This document shows positions 1-8,980 of a DNA stretch of 64,000 bases, piece by piece. A program made the position numbers and the translations under genes. How positions within the stretch are numbered: position 1 is the first letter of the stretch; every line of letters begins with the position of its first letter. Source of the stretch: Halorubrum hochsteinianum (GTDB lineage Archaea > Halobacteriota > Halobacteria > Halobacteriales > Haloferacaceae); assembly GCF_023702125.1 (NCBI RefSeq), contig NZ_CP098415.1, forward strand, positions 1 to 64,000, written 5' to 3'. Below the pieces are notes generated by a model, which had not been told where the DNA came from, ran no database searches, and saw only the letters and a list, made by a program, of their open reading frames with translations.

Positions 1-81
1 CCCGCGCGCGGCTCGCTCTCACGCCGCCGAACCGACGGCGCTTCGACGCTCTTAACCGCGTCCCGGCGCTACTTCGCGCGG

Positions 82-1482
82 ATGAGTAACCCGGCGCTCG
101 ACGTCGTCGAGTTCGTGTTGACGACGCACTTCTACACGCAGGACCGCGACCTCGACGAGAACGACCTGCCGCCCCGCTTCCGGCAGGTGTTCTGGTCGGC
201 CGACGCCGCAGAGGACGCCCCCGGCGGCGTGGAGCGGCCGCTGAAGGCGACCGACGAGACCACCCGCACCGCGACGGGGGTCGACCGACCGTGGGAGGCG
301 GTCTCAGACCTCCTCTTCACCCAACGCACGGAGTTCTCCGGCGAGATCTCGCTGACGCAGCCGAAGATGGGGCTGGAGTGGTACCGCGACCGCGCGGACG
401 ACGACCGGATCGCCGGGAACCCGACGATCGTCGCCGCGCTGGAGGCCGCCGAGGACCTCGACGCGCCGGTGGGCCACGAGGAGGCTCGGGCCGACGTGCG
501 GCCGATCCAGGCCGACCGCGTCTGGATCGACGCGCTCCTCGGCGAGTACTTCGACGAGGACGAGGACGCGGAGATGCTCGATCTCGTCAACGTCCGCGCG
601 CCGGAGGAGATCGAGACGACGCTGGCCGACCTCGTCCTGACCGGCGATCAGGAGGGCGAGATCCAGAAGATCGTCAAGGCGATCGAACACCGCGAGTACC
701 TCGCGGAGATCGGCCTCCGCGAGATCGGGAAGCTGCTGTTCGTCGGCCCGCCGGGAACCGGGAAGACGACCGTCTCTCGCGCGCTCGCCCACGAGCTCGG
801 GCTCCCGTTCGTCGAAGTGAAGCTCTCGATGATCACGAGCCAGTACCTCGGCGAGACGTCGAAGAACGTCGAGAAGAGCTTCGAGGTCGCCAAGCGGCTC
901 TCGCCGTGTATCCTCTTCATCGACGAGTTCGACTCGGTGGCGAAGACCCGCCGCTCGGACGAACACGCCGCCCTCAAGCGCGCGGTCAACACCCTGCTGA
1001 AGTCGATCGACGAGGTGTCCTTGGTCCGCGACGAGGTGCTCCTCATCGGCGCGACGAACCACCCGGACCAGCTCGACGCGGCCGCGTGGCGGCGCTTCGA
1101 CGAGATCGTCAACTTCCCCAAGCCGGACCGCGACATGCGCGCGGACATCCTCCGCGTGGTGACCAAGGAGATGAAGATCGCCGACTTCGACCCCGAGGAG
1201 GTCGCCGACCGGACCAGCGGCCTCACCGGCTCCGACCTCCGGATGGTGCTCCGGGAGGCCGTCCTCGGCGCGCTCACCGAAGACCGGATGACGATCACAC
1301 AGGACGACGTGATGGAGGCCGTCGAGGACTTCGAGGAGCGCGACAACCTCAAGAACATGGACATGATCGACGGGGAGGGCGCGGAGGTGCTCGGCGAGAC
1401 GGGGTCGAACGACGCCCACGATCACGGCGAGCACGATCACGACCACGACCACGGCGATCAGCAGAAAACGCAGCCGCGCTGA
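82..1482 (+). CDS. AAA-family ATPase with His-rich C-terminus
   Basis: 466-aa ATPase of the Cdc48/spastin-like AAA class. Seen: Walker A GPPGTGKTT near residue 222, Walker B CILFIDEFDS near 278, sensor-1 region LLIGATNH near 320, followed by the WRRF arginine segment and a helical lid. The first 190 residues form an acidic N-domain with no motif I recognise. The last 25 residues are a His/Asp tail (HDHGEHDHDHDHGD) that could bind divalent metal. There is one ATPase module only, so this is not Cdc48 itself (two modules) or PAN. An AT-rich TTAACC about 28 bases before the ATG fits a leaderless transcript. The substrate is unknown; a protein-remodelling role is inferred from the family. Confidence 0.85.
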   Translation: MSNPALDVVEFVLTTHFYTQDRDLDENDLPPRFRQVFWSADAAEDAPGGVERPLKATDETTRTATGVDRPWEAVSDLLFTQRTEFSGEISLTQPKMGLEWYRDRADDDRIAGNPTIVAALEAAEDLDAPVGHEEARADVRPIQADRVWIDALLGEYFDEDEDAEMLDLVNVRAPEEIETTLADLVLTGDQEGEIQKIVKAIEHREYLAEIGLREIGKLLFVGPPGTGKTTVSRALAHELGLPFVEVKLSMITSQYLGETSKNVEKSFEVAKRLSPCILFIDEFDSVAKTRRSDEHAALKRAVNTLLKSIDEVSLVRDEVLLIGATNHPDQLDAAAWRRFDEIVNFPKPDRDMRADILRVVTKEMKIADFDPEEVADRTSGLTGSDLRMVLREAVLGALTEDRMTITQDDVMEAVEDFEERDNLKNMDMIDGEGAEVLGETGSNDAHDHGEHDHDHDHGDQQKTQPR

Positions 1483-1542
1483 CGAGCGCTCGGACTGACG
1501 CGTGGATCTTCTCAACCGCCCTCGCTCTCCAGAGAGCGTGGG

Positions 1543-2118
1543 TCAGCGCCGAACGCCGACGACCGTGTAGCCGAAGCCGCGGTCGACGATCCGCGGATCG
1601 AGGTCGACGTCGTCCATCGCGGCGGCGAGGTCGTCCGGGGTCAGGAACCGCGAGTCCATGCCGATGGCGTGTTCGCCGGCGACGAGGAGCCGCCCCAGCG
1701 GGTGGTCCGGATCGAACTCGCGGACGACGAGCGCGCCGCCGGGCGCGAGGACGCGGGCCGCCTCCGCGAGCGCGGCGTCGTGGTCCGGGAGGTGGTGGAA
1801 CGCGTCGACGACCGTCACCGCGTCGGCGCTCGCGTCCCGGAACGGCAGTCGCCCCGCGTCGGCGGCGAGCCCCGCAAGGCCGCGGGCGCGGCGGCCGCGC
1901 GAGAGCATCTCGACCGACGCGTCGACGACCGTGATCTCCGGGCCGGTCAGCGCGGCCGCCGCGCGCCCCGATCCCCCGCCGACGTCGAGCAGGCGTTCTA
2001 TCGGGCGCGTCGCGTGATCGAGGCCGGCGGCCAGCGCCGCGCCGTCCGCGGGCGGCATCGCGAGGTCGTACAGCGGGGCCGCGTGGTCGAAGAACCCCAC
2101 GTCGCCGAGTCCGTACAT
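1543..2118 (-). CDS. class I SAM-dependent methyltransferase
   Basis: 191-aa small-molecule-type methyltransferase. Motif I (LLDVGGGSGRA) is at residues 43-53, the acidic end of strand 2 (VVDAS) follows at about 75, and the motif IV region VTVVDAFHHLPDH fits the Methyltransf_11 fold. The start is the ATG of MYGLGDV, just upstream of the conserved FFDHAAPLYD segment. The frame stays open far upstream, but that part overlaps other genes and has no domain. It converges with the AAA gene and diverges from the acetyltransferase at 2191. The substrate cannot be told from sequence. Confidence 0.8.
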   Translation of the reverse strand: MYGLGDVGFFDHAAPLYDLAMPPADGAALAAGLDHATRPIERLLDVGGGSGRAAAALTGPEITVVDASVEMLSRGRRARGLAGLAADAGRLPFRDASADAVTVVDAFHHLPDHDAALAEAARVLAPGGALVVREFDPDHPLGRLLVAGEHAIGMDSRFLTPDDLAAAMDDVDLDPRIVDRGFGYTVVGVRR

Positions 2119-2190
2119 GGACGGGTGAACTCCCGCGACGGACAAAGAGCCACCGACCCCGTTTAGGGGATCGCACCCGTACGACGCCGC

Positions 2191-2793
2191 ATGGAGTACG
2201 CGCTCGTGTGTCGACCGGGCGAGGGAGCGACCCTGCGGCTCGACTACCGGGCGTTCGCGTACGCCGGGAAGTTCGTCGTCGGCGCGCCGGGCAAGTCGGT
2301 GATCCGGACGCCGGACGGTGGCCCGGCCGCGCCCGACTGGACGCCGGACGAGCCGCTGCCGGAGACGGTCGACCCCGACGCGTTCGACGAGGACGTGATC
2401 GCGGCCGTCTCCTTCTCGCCAGACCGGACCGACCCGGACTGCTGCCGGCTGCGGTACGTCACCGTCCACGCCGCGCGCCGCGGCGAGGGGATCGGACCGC
2501 GGCTGATCGACGGGACCGTCGCGGACCTGGCCGACGCCGGCTTCGACCGGGTGAAGATCGCCGTGAACAACCCGTTCGCCTACGAGGCGTGCCACAAGTG
2601 CGGCTTCGCGTACACCGGGGAGCGCACGGGACTGGCGGAGTTGGAACTCGAACGCCCTGCCGCGACGCCCGCCCGCGCGGACCCCGAGCGGTACCGCGAG
2701 GGAATGACTGCGTTCCGCGAGACCGACGGCGAACTGAGCCGCGCCGAGCGCCGGTTCGTCGCCGAGCGAGCGGAGCGCGGGCCGCCGGGCTGA
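2191..2793 (+). CDS. GNAT-family N-acetyltransferase
   Basis: 200-aa GNAT protein. The acetyl-CoA pyrophosphate loop is RRGEGIGPRL (residues 96-105), preceded by a strand ending in RYVTVH and followed by NPFAYEACHKCGF, the usual C-terminal half of the fold with the conserved Tyr. The first 60 residues and the charged last 40 are outside the core. The acceptor substrate is unknown. It stands alone between a divergent methyltransferase and a convergent membrane protein. Confidence 0.8.
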   Translation: MEYALVCRPGEGATLRLDYRAFAYAGKFVVGAPGKSVIRTPDGGPAAPDWTPDEPLPETVDPDAFDEDVIAAVSFSPDRTDPDCCRLRYVTVHAARRGEGIGPRLIDGTVADLADAGFDRVKIAVNNPFAYEACHKCGFAYTGERTGLAELELERPAATPARADPERYREGMTAFRETDGELSRAERRFVAERAERGPPG

Positions 2794-2813
2794 CGCTCGC
2801 GGGGCGTCGGCCC

Positions 2814-3830
2814 TTAGATCGCGTCGTAGTCCTCGCGGAACGTCTCCAGCGTCGCGGCGAGGACGCCGATCACGATGGGACCGACGAACAGCCCGGTGAA
2901 CCCGACCGAGTAGATGCCCCCGAACACGCCGAGCAGGATGATCGCGGGGTTGAGATGCGCCTGCTGGTCGATGACGAGCGGGCGGGCGTAGTTGTCGACC
3001 ATCGCGATCACCGCGACGCCGTACACCGCGAGGAACACGCCGGCCGTCACCTGGTCGACGACCACGAGGTACGCGGCCGCCGGTCCCCAGACGAAGAACG
3101 CACCGATGAGCGGGAGCAGCGCCAGCACGGCCATCACGAACGTCCAGAACACCACGTTCGGGATCCCGGCGACCCACAGGCCGAGCCCGGCGACCAGCGC
3201 CTGAAGCAGCGCGACGACGATGTGTCCGATGACGACGCCCCGGGTCATCACGTTGACGCGGTCGACGAGGTCGGCGGTGACCGCCGACGGCAGCGGGCTC
3301 GTCGCGCGGATCCACTTGACGAACGCCGGGCCGTCGATGAGCGTGTAGTACACCAAAAAGAGCGCGAGCGACAGTCCGACCGAGGCGCGGATCGCCGTCG
3401 TGAGGACGCCGCTGAAGCCGCCGAACAGCGTCTGGACGAGCTGCTGTCCGATCGTCTGGAGGATGTCGCCGATCTCCGGGTTCTGTCCCGTCAGCGCGGC
3501 GATCTCCGCTTCGATCGCCGCCACGTCGATGGCGGTGTCGCCGGCGGCGATGGCCGTGAGGTCGCGGACGAACACCCACGAGATGTACGCGAACGGGAGG
3601 ATGACGGCGACGATGGACGAGAGGATGAGGGTCAGCGCCGAGAGCATCTCGCCGAACCGCTCCGAGACGCGGCGTCGGAGCCGGCGGGTGAGCCGCCGGT
3701 GGAACGGGTAGAGGACGAACGCGAGTATCGCCGAGGCGATGACGTACTCGGCGAACGGAAGGATGACGAAGAGGGTCAGGAGCGCGACCACGCCCATGAG
3801 GAGCAGGAGGAACGATTGCCCGCGGTTCAT
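2814..3830 (-). CDS. AI-2E / PerM-family transporter (UPF0118)
   Basis: 338-aa integral membrane protein of the AI-2E exporter / PerM family. It has about eight hydrophobic segments: a pair near residues 8-45, one near 60-85, a soluble stretch at 90-145 (the family's cytoplasmic loop), then a C-terminal bundle with a Gly-rich NPAIILLGVFGGIYSVGF motif and GPIVIGVLAATLETF near the end. Members in other organisms export AI-2 or exchange Na+/H+; the substrate here is not predictable. The start ATG at 3830 gives an MNRGQSFLLLL N-terminus. Confidence 0.85.
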   Translation of the reverse strand: MNRGQSFLLLLMGVVALLTLFVILPFAEYVIASAILAFVLYPFHRRLTRRLRRRVSERFGEMLSALTLILSSIVAVILPFAYISWVFVRDLTAIAAGDTAIDVAAIEAEIAALTGQNPEIGDILQTIGQQLVQTLFGGFSGVLTTAIRASVGLSLALFLVYYTLIDGPAFVKWIRATSPLPSAVTADLVDRVNVMTRGVVIGHIVVALLQALVAGLGLWVAGIPNVVFWTFVMAVLALLPLIGAFFVWGPAAAYLVVVDQVTAGVFLAVYGVAVIAMVDNYARPLVIDQQAHLNPAIILLGVFGGIYSVGFTGLFVGPIVIGVLAATLETFREDYDAI

Positions 3831-3935
3831 GGGCGTCCGTGTCCCCGGCGGGTTATAAACGTCACCGGGAGAGACTCGATCGGTCCCGGACGGTGAGCGC
3901 CGAGAAAGGAGGGAAACGGCCGGCAGTCGGCCGGG

Positions 3936-4532
3936 TCAGGCGCTCGCCTCGTCCTCGTCGAGTCCGGGCGCGGCGGCGGCGTCGACCTCGTCCGGCTCGT
4001 CGGTGTCGCCGCCGACGACCGTCTCGCCCTCGTCGGTCTGGACGTACACGTCGTCCGCGAAGCCGGCCAGCGCGTTCTCGTACTCGGGTTCCTCGAGTCG
4101 AGCGGGCGTCTCGGGTGCCTCGACGACGCCCCCGGCCGGGCGGAACTCGCCCAGCGGGTCGTCGATCGTGATCCCGTGGTCGGAGAAGAACCCCTCGTAC
4201 CGGCGGTAGTGGGTCTCCAGCTCGTCGCCCGGGATCTCCATCATCTCCGTCCAGCCGTGGTTGAAGAAGTCGAAGTTCGCCTGGACGTGGGTGATCTCGC
4301 GGGCCTCGGCCTCCGGGAACCCGGCCTCCAGCGCGGCGACGTACGTGTCCATCGTCGCGTCGAAGAAGCTGTCGAGGTGGTCGCGGCGCTCCTCGCGGCG
4401 CTGCTCGTCCGCCTTGTTGAGGAAGATGCTCGTGTGGAGGTCGACGAGCTTGTCGTTCGCGACGTCGCCGACGACCGGCGTGGTCAACGCCTTCTTCGCG
4501 GCCCAGTGACGGATGTTCTGCCGGATTTTCAT
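3936..4532 (-). CDS. conserved haloarchaeal protein (DUF6149-like)
   Basis: 198-aa acidic soluble protein typical of haloarchaea; I connect it with DUF6149, from memory of the family. The N-terminal 130 residues are helical and rich in charged and aromatic residues (HWAAKKALTTPVVGDVAND, then FDFFNHGWTEMMEIP). The C-terminal 60 residues are a low-complexity acidic tail. No catalytic motif, signal peptide or TM segment is visible. It is monocistronic, diverging from the DUF1684 gene. Function unknown. Confidence 0.7.
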   Translation of the reverse strand: MKIRQNIRHWAAKKALTTPVVGDVANDKLVDLHTSIFLNKADEQRREERRDHLDSFFDATMDTYVAALEAGFPEAEAREITHVQANFDFFNHGWTEMMEIPGDELETHYRRYEGFFSDHGITIDDPLGEFRPAGGVVEAPETPARLEEPEYENALAGFADDVYVQTDEGETVVGGDTDEPDEVDAAAAPGLDEDEASA

Positions 4533-4736
4533 ACGCTCGATTGGGACGGGACGCTCTTGAATCTGTGGCGTCGGAACCGATCCCCCCGACCCGCTCCCGC
4601 CGCGAGCGGGCGGCGGGCGGATTCGTGTGTCGACTGCGTGCGCGGAGTCGCGCCTCGGTCCGCGCGGGGGATCGTGTGTGCGATCGGCCCCGCCGCGGAA
4701 CTGTTATTGCGCTCAGCGAACAATATTGCGGTAGAC

Positions 4737-5315
4737 ATGGCAACGAGCGAGGGCGGCGACGACTGGGCGGCGCAGGTGGAGGCACAGCGACGAGCGAAGA
4801 TCCAACAGTTCCGCGACTCGGCGCGGTCGCCGCTGCCGGTCTCGATGCGCGGCGACGCGTTCCCCGGGCTCGACTACTTCGAGCCGGACCCGGCGTACCG
4901 GTTCGAACTTCCGCTCCACGAGCACGACGAGACGGAGACGGTGACCGTCGAGACGACGGCGGACGGCGAGCAGACGTACCGCCGCTGGGGCGAGTTCCGC
5001 TTCGAGGTCGACGGCGAGCCGGTGACGCTTCAGGCGTACCGCCCGGCGGGCGGCGAGGACCGGCTCTGGGTGCCGTTCCGCGACGCGACCAGCGGCGACG
5101 AGACGTACGGGGCGGGCCGGTACCTCGACCTGGAGCCCGACCGCGACCGCGTCGACGGCGAGTGGGTGGTGGACTTCAACGTCGCGTACAACCCCACGTG
5201 CGCGTACAACCACGCCTACGAGTGCCCGCTCGTGCCGGGCGAGAACTGGCTCGACGTCCCGATCCGGGCCGGCGAGAGGGACTTCCCCGGGGAGCCGGCC
5301 GGCGCGGACCACTGA
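4737..5315 (+). CDS. DUF1684 family protein
   Basis: 192-aa protein matching the DUF1684 pattern: an N-terminal helix with WAAQVEAQRRAKIQQFR, then FPGLDYFEPDPAYRF, a beta-rich core with GEFRFEVDGEPVTLQAYR, and a C-terminal signature VVDFNVAYNPTCAYN followed by CPLVPGENWLDVPI. Family members are widespread and uncharacterised. The ATG at 4737 precedes the first conserved helix. No partner gene is obvious. Confidence 0.8.
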   Translation: MATSEGGDDWAAQVEAQRRAKIQQFRDSARSPLPVSMRGDAFPGLDYFEPDPAYRFELPLHEHDETETVTVETTADGEQTYRRWGEFRFEVDGEPVTLQAYRPAGGEDRLWVPFRDATSGDETYGAGRYLDLEPDRDRVDGEWVVDFNVAYNPTCAYNHAYECPLVPGENWLDVPIRAGERDFPGEPAGADH

Positions 5316-5479
5316 TCGGCGGCGACGGCGACTGACCGCCGGCGGGAGTCATCGACGGCTGACTCGGGTCCGGCGGGAGAGCGGTGCCAGTACGCGTTTC
5401 TCGGCTGTCGTGCGCCTCGTTCGCACGGGGGCGGACGCGGATGACAACCCACATTAGGCACGAATCCGAACGCCGAGAC

Positions 5480-6718
5480 ATGAGCGATTCGTACGTGATC
5501 ATCGGTGACGGTATCGCGGGCGCGTCCGCGGCCGAGACGCTCCGCGAGGAAGCGCCGGACGCCGATATCACGGTTCTCACGGACGAGGGTGAGTCCCTCT
5601 ACAACCGGATTCTGATCAAGGAGTACGCGAAGGGGAAACTCCCCGAGGCCCCGATCTCGATCCACCAGGAGGACTGGTACGACGACCACGACGTCGACCT
5701 CCGGCTCAACACGGTCGTCGTCGACATCGACGTCGACGCGGACGCGGTCCACACCCACGAGGGCGAGACGTTCGAGTACGACAGCCTCCTGCTCGCGATC
5801 GGCGGCACGCCCCAGCAGCTCCCGGTCGAGAACGCCGACGCCGACGGGATCCACCACTTCTGGACGTTCCAGGACGCCCGGCGGATCAAAGAGAGCGTCG
5901 AGGACGCCGAGAAGGCCGTCATCGTCGGCGCGGGCCTGCTCGGCATCGACTTCGCGGCCATCTGCGGCGCGCAGGACGTGGAGGCGAAGTACCTCATGCG
6001 CGGCGACAACTGGTGGCGCTACGCGCTCTCCGAGGAGGGCGCGGAGATCATGCACGAGGCGATGCGCGAGCGCGGCGTCGAGCCCGTCTTCGGCTCGGGC
6101 GTCGACCGCTTCGAGGTCAACGACGACGGCCACGTCGAGGCCGCGGTCGACCCGAACGGCGAGCGCTACGAGTGCGACTTCGCGGGCGTCGCCATCGGGC
6201 TGAATTTCAACACCGAACTGGTCGAGGACACGCCGCTGGAGACGGACGACGGCATCGTCGTCGACGAGTTCATGCGGACCAACGTCGACAACGTGTACGC
6301 CGCGGGCGACATCACCACGTTCAACGACCTCATCCTCGGCGAGCGGGCGAAGAACGGCTCGTGGGGGTCGGCCAAAGAGCAGGGGACCGTCGCCGCGCGC
6401 AACATGATCGACTACGGCAGCGAGGAGTTCAAGTGGGTCTCCTCGTACTCGATCACGCACTTCGACTTCCCGTTCCTCTCCTTTGGTCACCCGACGCTCG
6501 GCGACGACTCGGTGGAGGCGACCACCGCCGACGGCGAGTGGCGGCGCGTCGCGCTGAAGGACGGCAAGGTGGTCGGCGGCGTGCTCATCGGCGACCTCTC
6601 GCCGCAGTCCGCGTTCAAACAGCTGATGCGCGAGGGCCGCGACGTCAGCGACCACACGGACCTCCTCATGGAACCCGGCTTCGCCGTCGACGACCTTCCG
6701 GCCTCGGCCGAGCAGTAA
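5480..6718 (+). CDS. NAD(P)/FAD-dependent oxidoreductase (NirB/rubredoxin-reductase type)
   Basis: 412-aa pyridine-nucleotide-disulfide-type flavoprotein. FAD site GDGIAGASAAE is at residues 8-18, the NAD site VIVGAGLLGIDFA near 152, and the second FAD motif NVYAAGDIT near 272. No redox-active CXXXXC pair is present, so it resembles the FAD domain of assimilatory nitrite reductase large subunits or NADH:rubredoxin/ferredoxin reductases rather than a disulfide reductase. The start is the ATG of MSDSYVIIGDG; the frame is open further upstream but without domain content. The electron acceptor is unknown. Confidence 0.85.
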   Translation: MSDSYVIIGDGIAGASAAETLREEAPDADITVLTDEGESLYNRILIKEYAKGKLPEAPISIHQEDWYDDHDVDLRLNTVVVDIDVDADAVHTHEGETFEYDSLLLAIGGTPQQLPVENADADGIHHFWTFQDARRIKESVEDAEKAVIVGAGLLGIDFAAICGAQDVEAKYLMRGDNWWRYALSEEGAEIMHEAMRERGVEPVFGSGVDRFEVNDDGHVEAAVDPNGERYECDFAGVAIGLNFNTELVEDTPLETDDGIVVDEFMRTNVDNVYAAGDITTFNDLILGERAKNGSWGSAKEQGTVAARNMIDYGSEEFKWVSSYSITHFDFPFLSFGHPTLGDDSVEATTADGEWRRVALKDGKVVGGVLIGDLSPQSAFKQLMREGRDVSDHTDLLMEPGFAVDDLPASAEQ

Positions 6719-6829
6719 CGACCGCCGCGGGAGCGCGGTAGGACCGCCGTTTTCTCCTCGCTCACGGACTGACCGTCATAATTACAGCGCAACGAAACAT
6801 TTATGATCGATGATGACATACGTTACCAC

Positions 6830-7045
6830 ATGTCAATTCGCGAGTCGAACCGACGGCTCCGACTGCGACGCACCGGCCGCATGCCGTCCGACGCGCGCGT
6901 CCGGCACTTCGACGAGCTGAGCGACGACGAGAAACAGCTCGTCGCCGAGCTCGCCGGGGAGCCGCGGACAGCCCCCGAGACGAGCAATCTGGAGGACGGC
7001 GACGTGGTGAAGTTCACGGACTACTACCTCGTCCGCTCGCGGTGA
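6830..7045 (+). CDS. small basic-then-acidic haloarchaeal protein
   Basis: 71-aa protein not assigned to a named family. The N-terminus is Arg-rich (ESNRRLRLRRTGR) and the rest is acidic, ending EDGDVVKFTDYYLVRSR. The start is chosen by promoter logic: a TTTATG box at 6800-6805 is centred 26-27 bases before the ATG at 6830, so the in-frame ATG at 6803 lies inside the TATA box and cannot be in the mRNA. Function unknown. Confidence 0.65.
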   Translation: MSIRESNRRLRLRRTGRMPSDARVRHFDELSDDEKQLVAELAGEPRTAPETSNLEDGDVVKFTDYYLVRSR

Positions 7046-7142
7046 GCGCGGGTGCCGGCGAGCGTTCGGATTCCGGGAGGAGCCGGCCGGTCGTCCGCGC
7101 GGAAGCGAAGTTGTTTTCGCCGCCGGGGAGAAACTGGAAGGC

Positions 7143-7559
7143 ATGGACAGCGGCGGATCCACCGACATGACGCTGGCGTTCGAGCTGGAAGCGCTGAAGG
7201 CGCTCGCGGACCCCAACGCGGTGTTCAGCAACGCCCGACAGTGGACCGAGTACGTCGGCGTCGTCAGCGAGAAGCCCACCTACGTCGTCACGAACTTCAC
7301 GCGGAAACACCGCGTGCGACAGGACTTCTTCTCCGGGCCGCGCGGCGTCGAGGAGAGCTTGGAGAACATCAGCGGCCAGTTCGACACGGACCGGCACGTC
7401 TTCGTCGGCGTCGACGAGGAGGATGAGGCCGTCGCCGAGGCGACCGGCTGGGAGTTCCTCCACGTCGAGGACGCCGCCGAGGCGGCCGGCTGGACGCTCA
7501 CGACCGGCGAACCCGAGGACGAGGCGGCCGAGGAGCAGACCCGCGACGACTGGCCCTGA
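7143..7559 (+). CDS. conserved haloarchaeal hypothetical protein
   Basis: 138-aa soluble acidic protein without recognised catalytic motifs. The most structured part is residues 9-70: MTLAFELEALKALADPNAVF, then VGVVSEKPTYVVTNFTRK and QDFFSGPRG. A second start at the in-frame ATG of MTLAFELEAL (7167) would give 130 aa and may be the real one. The last 20 residues are a disordered acidic tail. It precedes the moaB gene by 92 bases, so it may be cotranscribed. Function unknown. Confidence 0.65.
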   Translation: MDSGGSTDMTLAFELEALKALADPNAVFSNARQWTEYVGVVSEKPTYVVTNFTRKHRVRQDFFSGPRGVEESLENISGQFDTDRHVFVGVDEEDEAVAEATGWEFLHVEDAAEAAGWTLTTGEPEDEAAEEQTRDDWP

Positions 7560-7651
7560 GCGGCGGCGGCGCGGTCGCGTGAGGGGTTCGGGGCCCGGAC
7601 GCCGCGCCGGCGACCGGGAGGTGTTTTGCGGAGGGCGACGAACGCGGAGTC

Positions 7652-8374
7652 ATGACTGACCGCGGCGAGCAGCACGACCACGGCGGCGACGACGGACAGG
7701 GGAACGACCACAGCGACGGCCACGACCACGGCGACCACGGCGACCACGGCGACGGTCACGACCACGGCGACCACGGCGACGGTCACGACCACCACCACCA
7801 CGACGTCGACTCCGTCGCGGTGGCGGTCGTCACCGTGTCGTCGTCGCGGAGCGCGGACGAGGACCCGGCGGGCGACTACGTCGCGGCCGCCTTCGAGGAG
7901 GCGGGCCACGAGGTCGCCGTCCGCGAGCTGATACCGGACGACTACGACAGCGTCCAGGGGACGGTCGACAGGCTGGCCCGACGCAAGGACACGGACGCGG
8001 TGGTCACCACCGGCGGCACGGGCGTCACGCCCGACGACGTGACGCCGGAGGCGGTCCGCGGGCTGTTCGCGAAGCGGCTCCCCGGGTTCGGCGAGCTGTT
8101 CCGCCGGCTCTCTCACGAGGAGATCGGGACGCGGACGATCGGGTCGCGCGCGACCGCCGGGGTCGTCACCACGACTCCGGTGTTCTGTCTCCCCGGCTCC
8201 GAGAACGCGGCCCGACTCGGCGTCGACGAGGTGATCCTGCCCGAGATCGGCCACCTCGTCGGCCTCGCCGGTCGAGGGGTCGACGAACCCGGCGAGGAAG
8301 AAGTGGAAGCCGAGGGAGAGAGGGAGGCTGGAGAGGGGAAAGCGGAAGCGGACGAGACCGGCGACGCCGCCTGA
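7652..8374 (+). CDS. moaB: MoaB/MogA-type molybdopterin adenylyltransferase with His-rich N-terminus
   Basis: 240-aa protein with a MoCF (MoaB/MogA) domain at about residues 52-205. The molybdopterin-binding signature VVTTGGTGVTPDDVTPEA and the later IGSRATAGV and LPGSENAARLG stretches are intact, so pterin adenylylation in molybdenum-cofactor synthesis is the likely role. The first 50 residues are an unusual run of Asp/Gly/His (repeats of GDHGDHGDGHDHG ending HHHHD), encoded by short GAC-CAC-GGC DNA repeats. The last 35 are acidic low complexity. The His-rich arm could bind metal. Confidence 0.85.
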   Translation: MTDRGEQHDHGGDDGQGNDHSDGHDHGDHGDHGDGHDHGDHGDGHDHHHHDVDSVAVAVVTVSSSRSADEDPAGDYVAAAFEEAGHEVAVRELIPDDYDSVQGTVDRLARRKDTDAVVTTGGTGVTPDDVTPEAVRGLFAKRLPGFGELFRRLSHEEIGTRTIGSRATAGVVTTTPVFCLPGSENAARLGVDEVILPEIGHLVGLAGRGVDEPGEEEVEAEGEREAGEGKAEADETGDAA

Positions 8375-8386
8375 CGCGTCCGCCCG

Positions 8387-8980
8387 TCAGACCCCGGTGA
8401 GGAAGTTCCGGATGAGGTCGTGGCCGGAGCCGGTCAGGACGCTCTCCGGGTGGAACTGGACTGCCTCGATCGGGTGCTCGCGGTGGCGGATCCCCATCAC
8501 GATCGGCTCGCCGTCGTGGTCGGTCGTGGCCGAGACCGCGAACGCGTCGGGGACCTCGGTCGCCGCCAGCGAGTGGTAGCGGCCGGCGCGGAACCCCTGA
8601 TCTAACCCGCGGAACACGCCCTCGCCGTCGTGGTCGACGGCGAACGCCTTCCCGTGGACCGGCTCGGGGGCGTGGCCGACGGTCCCGCCGTACTCGTGGA
8701 CCGCGGCCTCCAGCCCGAGACAGACGCCGAGCGTCGGGACCCGGGGCGAGAGGTCGCGCAGCACCGGCATCGTCACGCCCACGTCGCGGTCGTTCTTCGG
8801 GTGGCCTGGTCCCGGGCTGATGATCACCGCGTCGGGGTCGGCCGCCTCGATCGCGTCGAGCGACGCGGTGTTTTTGAACACCTCGACGCCCACCGGCTCG
8901 CCGTCGATCCGCTGGTCGGAGACGTACTCCACGAGGTTGTAGGTGAACGAGTCGAAGTTGTCGACGACGACGACCCTCAT
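8387..8980 (-). CDS. trpG: anthranilate synthase glutamine amidotransferase subunit
   Basis: 197-aa class I glutamine amidotransferase that supplies ammonia to TrpE in tryptophan synthesis. Seen: N-terminal VVVDNFDSFTYNLVEY, oxyanion-region ISPGPGHPKN, nucleophile Cys in GVCLGLEAAV, and the His/Glu pair in QFHPES. The residues after the nucleophile read LGLEA rather than the common LGHQA; the Cys-His-Glu triad itself is complete. It is the last gene of trpDFEG, overlapping trpE by 4 bases (ATGA), which suggests translational coupling. Confidence 0.93.
   Translation of the reverse strand: MRVVVVDNFDSFTYNLVEYVSDQRIDGEPVGVEVFKNTASLDAIEAADPDAVIISPGPGHPKNDRDVGVTMPVLRDLSPRVPTLGVCLGLEAAVHEYGGTVGHAPEPVHGKAFAVDHDGEGVFRGLDQGFRAGRYHSLAATEVPDAFAVSATTDHDGEPIVMGIRHREHPIEAVQFHPESVLTGSGHDLIRNFLTGV

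Noticed and set aside
1543-3579. 678-codon reading frame suggesting a fusion with the methyltransferase
   Set aside because: Only the last 191 codons look like protein; the rest runs antisense through the acetyltransferase gene and part of the membrane protein gene and is an artefact of high GC.
5384-5479. 32-codon upstream extension of the flavoprotein
   Set aside because: No domain content; the FAD motif begins 8 residues after the ATG at 5480.
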